DNA of 46,895 bases, from the IMG/VR virus record IMGVR_UViG_3300006793_004190, positions 1 through 46,895 of that record. The stretch is one strand, 5' to 3'. This DNA is from a virus. This document shows, piece after piece, positions 1 to 4,964 of this stretch. A program made the position numbers and the translations under genes. Position 1 is the first letter of the stretch. Each line of letters begins with the position of its first letter. The notes beneath the pieces are model-generated. The model made no database searches, was not told where the DNA came from, and saw nothing but the letters and a program-made list of their open reading frames with translations.

Positions 1-969
1 AATTGGACCTGTAAATCCAAACAACTCGCCTGCGCTAATAGCATCTTTTACACGTTGTGCTTCTGCTTGTACATCAGCTGGCATATTAGCAAATGGTGCC
101 ATTTGTACAGCACCTTCGTTCATATGTCCAAAGTAATCGCCTGTTTCCCATGTACCGTCTAGTACTTGTCCTACTTTCTTAATGTAGTAAGGACCCCAAT
201 TGTCAATAGTTGCTGTCAATTGTGCATTAGGAGCAAACTTCATTTGATCACTTGCTTGTCCAAATCCAAGTACGCCTGCTTGTTCTGCCGCTTGTAGCGG
301 AGCAGGTGAGTCAGTGTGTTGTGCTACAATGTCACAACCCTGTTGGATCATTGCTACTGCTGCATCTTTTTCTTTGCCTGGATCGTACCATGTGTATACC
401 CAAGTAATTTTTAGGTCTACATCTGGGTTCATTTTCTTTGCACCTAGATAAAATGTGTTAATTTCACGCATAACTTCTGGAATTGGGAATGAAGCAATAT
501 AACAAATTGTATTTGTTTTTGTCATCATGCCAGCAACAATACCTTGTACGTGTCTTGCTTGATATAGTTTCAAGCCATAGTTAGCAGCATTATCTAATTG
601 CTTATAACCTGTAGCATGTTCAAACTTTACGTTTGGAAATTTCTTTGCTACAGCCATCACTGGATCCATATATCCAAATGATGTGGCAAAGATAATGTCT
701 GCACCTTGTAGTGCCATTTGTGTTAGTACACGTTCTGCATCAGCACCTTCTGCTACACTTTCAACAAACGTAGTTTCAACACGATCTCCGTATGCTTCTT
801 CTACTTGTTGACGACCAATATCGTGTCGATATGTCCAGCCGTGGTCACCTGTTGGTCCAACGTAGATGAATCCAACAGTTACTTTATCTTTAGGAGTATC
901 TGCTTGTGCTGACACTGCTAAAGACCCCAACATTAATAATGCTGTGGTAAATATTTTTAATAATTTCAT
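1..969 (-). CDS. BMP-family ABC transporter substrate-binding protein (C-terminus cut by window edge)
   Basis: The 323 visible codons read as a periplasmic binding protein of the basic membrane protein family (PnrA/Med-like), whose members bind nucleosides or related small molecules and hand them to an ABC importer. The N-terminus is a Sec signal peptide (MKLLKIFTTALLMLGSLAVSAQA, shown here only as its first 23 residues in two halves: MKLLKIFTTALLM and LGSLAVSAQA) with an AxA cleavage site and no lipobox Cys. Family-like stretches follow: VGFIYVGPTGDHGWTY near residue 31, and later GADIIFATSFGY and GCDIVAQHTDSPAP. The gene lies downstream of the tmRNA on the same strand with an AAGGAA stretch before the ATG. 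No permease or ATPase is visible, so it would have to serve host ABC subunits. Phages carry PstS-like binding proteins in the sea; a BMP protein is unusual. Ligand is unknown. Confidence 0.85.
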   Translation of the reverse strand, partial: MKLLKIFTTALLMLGSLAVSAQADTPKDKVTVGFIYVGPTGDHGWTYRHDIGRQQVEEAYGDRVETTFVESVAEGADAERVLTQMALQGADIIFATSFGYMDPVMAVAKKFPNVKFEHATGYKQLDNAANYGLKLYQARHVQGIVAGMMTKTNTICYIASFPIPEVMREINTFYLGAKKMNPDVDLKITWVYTWYDPGKEKDAAVAMIQQGCDIVAQHTDSPAPLQAAEQAGVLGFGQASDQMKFAPNAQLTATIDNWGPYYIKKVGQVLDGTWETGDYFGHMNEGAVQMAPFANMPADVQAEAQRVKDAISAGELFGFTGPI

Positions 970-1004
970 TAATAAGGTTTCCTTTGTATTGGCTGTACTT
1001 TAAC

Positions 1005-1315
1005 CTCTATGTTTCAGCCTGCATAGTGTAACGCTTCTGTTGCTAGGTGCGTTACAAACCCCCACTTACCTAATTAGGCAGCTAATGCCATTTCTGGCGC
1101 ATAATTGTTATTTGCAATTATAAAGTTTGTTCGCGGTAACGGCGCTTACATCCCGGTAACTCCATTCATCTATCTTGTCAGTCGATCCTATTTCAGCCCC
1201 ATCATAAGCACACCCTTCAACCTGTGACCAACCTGCTCTTCCAGGATGTGCTTATGGTGGAGCTGCTGGGTACCGCCCCCAGGTCCTGTCCAATCATCAA
1301 ATCACTTCAACGTTA
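1005..1315 (-). ncRNA. ssrA: Circularly permuted two-piece tmRNA (ssrA, alphaproteobacterial type)
   Basis: tmRNA rescues stalled ribosomes and adds a degradation tag. Read on the minus strand, an acceptor piece ends at 1255 with CAGCTCC-A-CCA (1265-1255), preceded by a T-arm (CTGGG...CCCAG, about 1266-1283). A removable loop follows, closed by TAAGCACA/TGTGCTTA. The coding piece starts at 1200 with GGGGCTG, which pairs perfectly (one G-U) with CAGCTCC to rebuild the acceptor stem across the permutation. The tag frame (1115-1074) encodes ANNNYAPEMALAA then TAA, ending in the ALAA expected of ssrA tags. Hairpins GTAACGC/GCGTTAC and CTATG/CATAG close the 3' part. Exact mature ends are estimated. 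A TATAAATA late promoter sits immediately upstream. The permuted form is typical of alphaproteobacteria. Confidence 0.9.
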
Positions 1316-1320
1316 CAGTC

Positions 1321-1328
1321 TATTTATA
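1321..1328 (-). promoter_or_regulatory. T4-type late promoter TATAAATA for the tmRNA
   Basis: Perfect TATAAATA on the minus strand. T4 late promoters place this word at -13 to -6, so transcription would start near 1315, just ahead of the tmRNA acceptor piece. Confidence 0.65.
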
Positions 1329-1408
1329 ACATAGATATGATACTATGTCAATAACTTAATTTTTTTTAAGAAAGACTAAATAGAAACAGTTTACGATATA
1401 ACGATACG
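1329..1408 (+). promoter_or_regulatory. Presumed leader of the synthetase-like gene
   Basis: This divergent gap contains a small hairpin (ACATAG 1329-1334 with CTATGT 1343-1348), a T-rich inverted repeat (CTTAA...TTAAG) and only a weak promoter candidate (TTACAG 1313-1318, 17-nt spacer, TATGAT 1336-1341) overlapping the divergent late promoter. No SD-preceded leader peptide is seen. Confidence 0.3.
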
Positions 1409-1438
1409 ATTTTGTTGCTTCTGCGGCAAAATTTTTTT
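1409..1438 (+). terminator. Intrinsic terminator in front of the synthetase-like gene (possible attenuator)
   Basis: A 10-bp stem (1409-1418 with 1423-1432, two G-U pairs) with loop TTCT is followed by a T run to 1438. It ends about 20 nt before the start codon of the downstream gene, and there is no plus-strand gene upstream needing a terminator, so it may attenuate the synthetase-tRNA transcript. Confidence 0.7.
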
Positions 1439-1459
1439 AGGTTGAAAAAGGAAAAAACA

Positions 1460-2302
1460 ATGACTCAACTCATAAACCCACAAAAATTTACAGACACAGT
1501 TGGCCTTTTAAGGTCATTTTTTTTGGCTAAAGGATTCTTAGAAGTCCACACCCAAAACAGACTAAGCATATTAGCGGCTTGCGAAGATCCGTTTAATGTA
1601 GCAACTTACAATTATGCAGACCAAGTTTGGCCACTACCGCAAACAGGCCAGATGTGGTTAGAACATGAATTATTAAGCAAGCCCGATAGTAAGGGCTTTT
1701 TTTGTGTGTCAACGAGTTATAGACAAGAACCAAATGCTATACCAGGTAGACACGATATTATCTTCCCTATGTTTGAGTTTGAGATGCCTGGCGATGTTAA
1801 CGACCTTAAAGCAATGGAGTATGAGCTGTGTGAATACTTGGGCTTTGATCCATTAACAGAAAAAACTTACAGAGAATGGCAACAACATTGGGGTGTAAGT
1901 GCTGATGTTGAAATGGATGACAGTCACGAAAAAGGTATGGAAATGAACTTTGGTAGTTGTTTAATTACAGACTTCCCAGAACTAACATCACCTTTCTGGA
2001 ATATGGCACGTAACGATGATGGCAACACTGCTAAAAAGATGGACGTTATACTAGGTGGTATGGAAACTATTGGATCAGCAGAGCGTAGTTGTGATGTTGA
2101 TATGATGCGTGATACATTCCACAGTATTGTAGACGGCGAGTATGCACAGTTACTATACAAACTGTTTGGTAAAGAACGTGTGGAAGCAGAACTAGAAGAG
2201 TTCCTAAAATTTGACTTCTTTCCTAGAGTAGGCGGCGGTATTGGTATGACAAGAATGATTGCGGCACTGGACAAACAAGGAAAGATTGCCCTGGCTGCAT
2301 AA
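1460..2302 (+). CDS. Class II synthetase core protein, AsnRS/AspRS/AsnA-like, without anticodon domain
   Basis: 280 aa from ATG 1460, preceded by GAAAAAGGAAAA; an earlier in-frame start lacks an SD and overlaps the terminator. The protein is a bare class II catalytic core of the Asp/Asn/Lys group. Motif 2 is SYRQEPN with R88 and E90 followed by FPMFEFE; DFPELTSPF is at 171-179, GGMETIGSAER at 199-209, and motif 3 GGGIGMTR at 258-265 carries the conserved Arg. The N-terminal OB-fold anticodon-binding domain of true AsnRS/AspRS is absent. Size and layout match the archaeal AsnRS-related asparagine synthetase (about 290 aa); EpmA is another anticodon-domain-free relative. A tRNA with an Asn anticodon begins 5 nt after the stop, so charging of that tRNA or asparagine production are both open. 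The C-terminus reads IALAA, like an ssrA degron. Confidence 0.85.
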   Translation: MTQLINPQKFTDTVGLLRSFFLAKGFLEVHTQNRLSILAACEDPFNVATYNYADQVWPLPQTGQMWLEHELLSKPDSKGFFCVSTSYRQEPNAIPGRHDIIFPMFEFEMPGDVNDLKAMEYELCEYLGFDPLTEKTYREWQQHWGVSADVEMDDSHEKGMEMNFGSCLITDFPELTSPFWNMARNDDGNTAKKMDVILGGMETIGSAERSCDVDMMRDTFHSIVDGEYAQLLYKLFGKERVEAELEEFLKFDFFPRVGGGIGMTRMIAALDKQGKIALAA

Positions 2303-2307
2303 ATTGA

Positions 2308-2409
2308 TCCAGGGTGGTGAAATTGGTAGACACGCACGACTGTTTATCGTGTGGTTAATAGCTCGCAAAGTATTTAACCGTGGAGGTTCGAATCCTCCCC
2401 CTGGAGCCA
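2308..2409 (+). tRNA. Unusual tRNA: leucine-type body, anticodon GUU (Asn), long variable arm
   Basis: 102 nt including an encoded CCA. Acceptor TCCAGGG (2308-2314) pairs with CCCTGGA (2399-2405). D-arm GTG/CAC with AAATTGGTAGA matches tRNA-Leu. Anticodon stem CACGA/TCGTG (2335-2339/2347-2351) encloses loop CTGTTTA, giving anticodon GTT (2342-2344) and an unusual U37. A variable region of about 30 nt contains a 6-bp stem GGTTAA/TTAACC. T-arm GGAGG-TTCGAAT-CCTCC is canonical. The discriminator is G73, as in tRNA-Asn and unlike tRNA-Leu (A73). Long variable arms normally mark Leu, Ser and Tyr tRNAs, so this is a Leu scaffold with Asn identity elements, directly after a synthetase-like gene. Confidence 0.85.
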
Positions 2410-2451
2410 AAAAAAGTAAAAAAAGTGCTTGACTTACTGAAAAGATTACTG

Positions 2452-2459
2452 TATAAATA
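2452..2459 (+). promoter_or_regulatory. Late promoter TATAAATA for the Trp peptide/tRNA unit
   Basis: Perfect plus-strand TATAAATA, predicting a start near 2465, about 17 nt ahead of the AUG of the 18-aa peptide. Confidence 0.6.
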
Positions 2460-2481
2460 TAAGTATAACAAAGGAGTTAAT

Positions 2482-2538
2482 ATGTTACAAGGAATGTACA
2501 AACCAAGTTGGTGTCCAGGAAACTGGGGTATGCCTTGA
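2482..2538 (+). CDS. 18-aa peptide with two Trp codons (possible leader peptide)
   Basis: ATG at 2482 is preceded at good spacing by a consensus AAGGAG. The product is MLQGMYKPSWCPGNWGMP. Two of 18 residues are Trp, with three Pro, three Gly and one Cys. A strong terminator begins 29 nt after the stop, and tRNA-Trp(CCA) lies about 155 nt downstream. This resembles a transcription-attenuation leader peptide, although the Trp codons are not adjacent. A small structural or signalling peptide is the alternative. The late promoter and good SD argue that it is translated. Confidence 0.65.
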   Translation: MLQGMYKPSWCPGNWGMP

Positions 2539-2567
2539 TGTGACTTCTTAACGAACTTACTCATTGC

Positions 2568-2602
2568 AAGCCCTGTAGTAGAAATGTTACGGGGCTTTTT
2601 TT
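2568..2602 (+). terminator. Strong intrinsic terminator between the 18-aa ORF and tRNA-Trp
   Basis: Ten base pairs (2568-2577 with 2588-2597, one G-U) enclose a 10-nt loop and are followed by a T run to 2602. Full termination here would shut off the downstream RNAs unless they have their own promoter or are reached by readthrough. Confidence 0.8.
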
Positions 2603-2605
2603 ATG

Positions 2606-2679
2606 ACTACACTACGCCTTACTGCAATAAGGTGTCTTTGCAGAGACAGAGACCTCGAAAGGGTCAAAGATAGTGTAGT
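2606..2679 (+). ncRNA. Cloverleaf-like structured RNA of unknown class
   Basis: Closing stem ACTACACTA/TAGTGTAGT (9 bp, 2606-2614/2671-2679). Three perfect hairpins sit inside: CCTTA-CTGCAA-TAAGG (2617-2632), TGTCT-TTGCAG-AGACA (2633-2648) and GACC-TCGAAAG-GGTC (2651-2665), the last resembling a T-arm with a 7-nt loop. An alternative pairing TCTTTG/CAAAGA (2635-2640/2665-2670) is mutually exclusive with two of them. It sits between a terminator and tRNA-Trp. No encoded CCA and no normal anticodon loop are present. It may be a degenerate tRNA, a tRNA-like processing substrate or a regulatory RNA. Confidence 0.55.
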
Positions 2680-2694
2680 TTTAAAAAAAGTTAT

Positions 2695-2768
2695 GTCGGT
2701 GAAGTGTTATGGTAGCACGGCGGTCTCCAAAACCGCAAGCCGGGGTTCGACTCCCTGCACCGATGCCA
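2695..2768 (+). tRNA. trnW: tRNA-Trp (CCA), CCA end encoded
   Basis: Acceptor GTCGGTG pairs with CACCGAT (one G-U). D-arm is GTG...CAC. Anticodon arm GCGGT-CTCCAAA-ACCGC gives anticodon CCA. T-arm is CGGGG-TTCGACT-CCCTG with discriminator G and genomic CCA. Confidence 0.92.
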
Positions 2769-2772
2769 ATTA

Positions 2773-2849
2773 CGGAGTATAGCACAGCCTGGTAGTGCGT
2801 TCGCTTTGGGAGCGAAAGGTCGTAGGTTCGAATCCTACTACTCCGACCA
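2773..2849 (+). tRNA. trnP: tRNA-Pro (UGG), CCA end encoded
   Basis: Acceptor CGGAGTA pairs with TACTCCG. Anticodon arm TTCGC-TTTGGGA-GCGAA gives anticodon TGG. T-arm is GTAGG-TTCGAAT-CCTAC, followed by A and genomic CCA. It starts 4 nt after tRNA-Trp, so the two are processed from one transcript. Confidence 0.92.
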
Positions 2850-2850
2850 A

Positions 2851-3069
2851 TTACCACTTAGTAGCTAGTGTCTTTTTAAGTTGCGTTTGGCTACGGATTG
2901 CACTTAAACAAGATAGTATTCTATTTTGTTTTGCATATGGAAGTTGATAATGGTTTTTTGTTTGCCAAGTTTTGGCTTTTTCAGTTTCTTTACTAAACTC
3001 TTTTAGTAATAAATCTTCCATAAATTTTAGTTCATCTTCAGTTAGATCTGCTATTTTGGTTGCAACCAT
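2851..3069 (-). CDS. Small hypothetical protein (72 aa)
   Basis: ATG is preceded by GGAGTGTCCAA. The sequence begins MVATKIADLTEDELKFME, is charged and predicted helical, with a basic C-terminus (KKTLATKW). The stop lies 1 nt from the end of tRNA-Pro on the opposite strand, so this and the tRNA island are convergent. No family recognised. Confidence 0.6.
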   Translation of the reverse strand: MVATKIADLTEDELKFMEDLLLKEFSKETEKAKTWQTKNHYQLPYAKQNRILSCLSAIRSQTQLKKTLATKW

Positions 3070-3113
3070 TTGGACACTCCTTTATTGTGCAATGTCTTAT
3101 TTACACATAAAGA

Positions 3114-3134
3114 AAATGTTAAACGCTAACATTT
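3114..3134 (-). terminator. Hairpin at the 3' end of the yqgE-like gene
   Basis: AAATGTTA-GCGTT-TAACATTT on the minus strand, ending in a short T-rich run and overlapping the stop codon of the AlgH/YqgE gene. Probable weak intrinsic terminator. Confidence 0.5.
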
Positions 3135-3687
3135 ATGTTTTTTGTGTGTTTAGGATATTGCTTGTCATATTCTCAGCGGAGATCTCAATACTACGTTCCC
3201 ACTGATTGCTTGGCATAGTTTGCCACATTAATTGATCACTATAATCAACAGTCATCCAACTACTGATACCGTTACTACGACTGCCAAGTATTTCACTTTC
3301 CAGTTGTCCAGCACCCCATGAACTTCTACCAACAATTACTCTCCAGTATTCAGGAAACTGTCCAATATTCATTACATTGACAATGCTTTTGTCTTTTGTA
3401 ATGCTTAGTGTATCGTTTAGTTTTTTTGTACTAGGTAATTTTAAATCATTACTGTGTATAACAACTGCATTGTTTACATCTACTGGACCACCAAAGTACA
3501 ATGGTATATCACGATGTAAATTCATACCTTTACGTAAACGTTGTGTTATTTTATCATCTAGTTGCTTATTAACTATCCAGCCATGTGCACCGTCACCTGT
3601 GTGGTCGCTCATGAGTACAACACTACGATTAAACGTTCCAGTATTAATACTGGGTATACTAACTAGAAAATTACCAGTTGTATTCAT
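3133..3687 (-). CDS. YqgE/AlgH family protein (UPF0301)
   Basis: 184 aa, the usual family length. It opens with GNFLVSIPSINTGTFNRSVV, the family N-terminus, and carries DGAHGWIVNK (family DGAxGxxxNK), PLYFGGPVD (LxxGGPV) and RSSWGAGQLESEI (GWGAGQLExEI). AlgH/YqgE is widespread in proteobacteria, has been tied to regulation of alginate genes in Pseudomonas, and its biochemical role is still unclear. Its start overlaps the stop of the gene at 3684-3902, so it is translated from that late transcript. A phage copy may interfere with the host protein. Confidence 0.85.
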   Translation of the reverse strand: MNTTGNFLVSIPSINTGTFNRSVVLMSDHTGDGAHGWIVNKQLDDKITQRLRKGMNLHRDIPLYFGGPVDVNNAVVIHSNDLKLPSTKKLNDTLSITKDKSIVNVMNIGQFPEYWRVIVGRSSWGAGQLESEILGSRSNGISSWMTVDYSDQLMWQTMPSNQWERSIEISAENMTSNILNTQKT

Positions 3688-3902
3688 TTATATTCCATCT
3701 CAGTAATAATATCAGTACCCTCTTTGTCCATTGCAATACTTAATGCCATTGCTTGTATATCGTCAATAATATTTTGACAGGCTGCTTTATCATAATTTTT
3801 ATATGATATTTCACTAAATTCATTCCGTACACGATGTAACAGAATCGCTTTGTCTTTCATTACTTCAAGTCTTCTTAAAAGATCCTCAATAGAATGTTGC
3901 AT
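3684..3902 (-). CDS. Hypothetical protein, helical (72 aa)
   Basis: Starts MQHSIEDLLRRLEVMKDKA after a GGAGG Shine-Dalgarno in the short leader. It is predicted all-helical and contains one Cys. It is the first gene of a late unit with the AlgH/YqgE gene (4-nt overlap). No family recognised. Confidence 0.7.
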   Translation of the reverse strand: MQHSIEDLLRRLEVMKDKAILLHRVRNEFSEISYKNYDKAACQNIIDDIQAMALSIAMDKEGTDIITEMEYK

Positions 3903-3923
3903 ATAGCCTCCGTGTGTTAACTA

Positions 3924-3931
3924 TATTTATA
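3924..3931 (-). promoter_or_regulatory. Late promoter TATAAATA for the 3902-3133 unit
   Basis: Perfect TATAAATA on the minus strand, 21 nt before the ATG at 3902, leaving a leader that contains GGAGG. Confidence 0.7.
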
Positions 3932-3952
3932 GCACTGATAGTTAATTAGTCA

Positions 3953-3977
3953 AGAAAAAAGCACCATGCGGTGCTTT
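3953..3977 (-). terminator. Intrinsic terminator of the DUF1127 cassette
   Basis: AAAGCACC-GCAT-GGTGCTTT stem followed by a T6 run on the minus strand, 18 nt after the stop of the 20-aa gene. Confidence 0.85.
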
Positions 3978-3995
3978 ACTCTGTTGTAATATGGC

Positions 3996-4058
3996 TTACT
4001 TGCCGCCTTTTTTCTTCTCGCCCTTGGGCCGTGTGTAAGTGTGATCTGGGTCTAACAT
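3996..4058 (-). CDS. 20-aa lysine-rich micro-protein
   Basis: MLDPDHTYTRPKGEKKKGGK. Its ATG overlaps the stop of the preceding gene as TAATG, the same coupling used by the two genes before it, which is the main reason to accept so short a frame. The C-terminus is strongly basic, fitting an RNA- or nucleic-acid-binding tail. It ends just before a terminator. Confidence 0.6.
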   Translation of the reverse strand: MLDPDHTYTRPKGEKKKGGK

Positions 4059-4192
4059 TAGTAGCTCGGATACATCTTGTGTTTGAACTCAGATATCTCA
4101 TCAGCTTTTCTATAGTAGCCTCTGTTTCTTAGTTCACGGATTGCCATACAGTAACTTCTGTATTCCATTGCTTTAATAAATTTCTTAAACAT
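4058..4192 (-). CDS. Small basic protein (44 aa)
   Basis: The start MFKKFIKAMEYRS (4192) is chosen because GGAGAAC precedes it and TAATG couples it to the upstream gene. The protein is rich in Arg, Lys and Tyr (AIRELRNRGYYRKADEI). No firm family; the small Arg-rich character recalls DUF1127-like proteins. Confidence 0.6.
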   Translation of the reverse strand: MFKKFIKAMEYRSYCMAIRELRNRGYYRKADEISEFKHKMYPSY

Positions 4193-4380
4193 TATTTGTT
4201 CTCCAACATTAAACGTTTTGCTTCTTCGTGGAAACCTTCTCTCCAAAGTGCTTCAGCGGCTCTTGCTCTGCCTGCTGATTCACCAAAAGCCCATACGCCC
4301 ATAGCAATTGCAACAAGGTATTTTCCAAGTGTTTTGATAAACTTTGGTGTTGATACTGGTGTATTTCCTACTGCTTCCAT
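4192..4380 (-). CDS. Small protein with one membrane segment (62 aa)
   Basis: Starts MEAVGNTPVSTPKFIKTLG at 4380, coupled to the DUF1127 gene by TAATG with GAGAGG upstream. A hydrophobic stretch (YLVAIAMGVWAFGES) is followed by an Ala/Arg/Glu-rich helix (ARAAEALWREGFHEEAKRL). Possibly a single-pass membrane peptide. No family recognised. Confidence 0.6.
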   Translation of the reverse strand: MEAVGNTPVSTPKFIKTLGKYLVAIAMGVWAFGESAGRARAAEALWREGFHEEAKRLMLENK

Positions 4381-4640
4381 TATACCCAACCTCTCAAGTT
4401 GCGGTTTGCTTCTACAGCTTCGCCACCTAGTGCTCTTGGATATGACGAATGTGCAATATGATAAATGTCACCACGTGCAATACCAATGTCATTTAGCTCA
4501 TGGTTTGTAAGTTTTGAAAGTTCATTTATTGTGTGACGAATGTTTTTACGTCTGTGTAACTCGGTGCCTAATTTTTTAAACCAGTTGGCGGCACCCATAA
4601 AGCCAAACCAGTTAAATGTATTTGCTACTAAAGCTGTCAT
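4380..4640 (-). CDS. DUF1127 family protein
   Basis: 86 aa. The C-terminal part carries the DUF1127 signature: an Arg/His-rich helix, then INELSKLTNHELNDIGIARGDI (quoted here as INELSKLTNHEL plus NDIGIARGDI), matching the family pattern LxxLxDxxLxDIGIxRxDI. DUF1127 proteins are small, abundant in alphaproteobacteria, and some (for example CcaF1 in Rhodobacter) bind RNA and affect sRNA-based regulation and phosphate or stress physiology. It heads a four-gene cassette linked by TAATG overlaps. Such a gene in a phage points to interference with host post-transcriptional regulation. Confidence 0.8.
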   Translation of the reverse strand: MTALVANTFNWFGFMGAANWFKKLGTELHRRKNIRHTINELSKLTNHELNDIGIARGDIYHIAHSSYPRALGGEAVEANRNLRGWV

Positions 4641-4674
4641 TTTCTTATATTCCTATGTATATGTATATGTGTAT

Positions 4675-4770
4675 AGTGTGAGCATTATTTTTGCTCACAC
4701 TTTTATTTAACATGAATTCTTATGAATTACTACTGTGTTCTAGTTGAACACGATATGCGCCTAACGCATA
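4675..4770. other. Run of three perfect hairpins
   Basis: AGTGTGAGCA/TGCTCACACT (4675-4684/4692-4701), GTGTTC/GAACAC (4735-4740/4746-4751) and TATGCG/CGCATA (4754-4759/4765-4770) lie between the stop of the 63-aa gene and the DUF1127 gene. On the minus strand none is followed by a T run, so they look more like processing or stability elements than terminators. Confidence 0.5.
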
Positions 4771-4772
4771 CC

Positions 4773-4964
4773 TTAAACGATGTTACGTCTATCTAGTGGA
4801 AAGCCACTACGCATACATTCTAAGACGTATGCCTGATCACCTTTGTTAAATTCTGTCTTAACATAAGTTTCAAGATTTTGATTGATATTTTTCAATCCTG
4901 TTGTTCTTTTTGGTAGTCTGACCGCAGTCATTACACTACCAAGCATATCTGCTATAGTTATCAT
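4773..4964 (-). CDS. Small hypothetical protein (63 aa)
   Basis: Start MITIADMLGSVMTAV (4964) is chosen because GGAG lies 6 nt upstream; an upstream TTG is less likely. The middle is basic (RLPKRTTGLKNINQN) and the C-terminus reads GFPLDRRNIV. No family recognised. It is followed by hairpins and then by the DUF1127 cassette. Confidence 0.6.
   Translation of the reverse strand: MITIADMLGSVMTAVRLPKRTTGLKNINQNLETYVKTEFNKGDQAYVLECMRSGFPLDRRNIV

Noticed and set aside
1-1400. Host-phage chimeric assembly at the left edge
   Set aside because: Possible for a BMP gene and alphaproteobacterial tmRNA, but a perfect late promoter at the tmRNA start and uniform composition favour a phage locus. Read mapping would settle it.
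2308-2409. Ordinary tRNA-Leu or tRNA-Tyr
   Set aside because: The 5-bp anticodon stem fixes the loop as CTGTTTA, so the anticodon is GUU; neither Leu nor Tyr can be obtained without breaking the stem.
2482-2538. RiPP precursor for the radical SAM enzyme
   Set aside because: The peptide is 30 kb from the radical SAM gene, has no leader/core architecture, and a leader-peptide role fits its neighbours better.
2606-2679. Hammerhead ribozyme or glutamine-type riboswitch
   Set aside because: A CGAAA segment is present but CUGANGA is not, and the glutamine-riboswitch core is absent; only the cloverleaf-like fold is supported.
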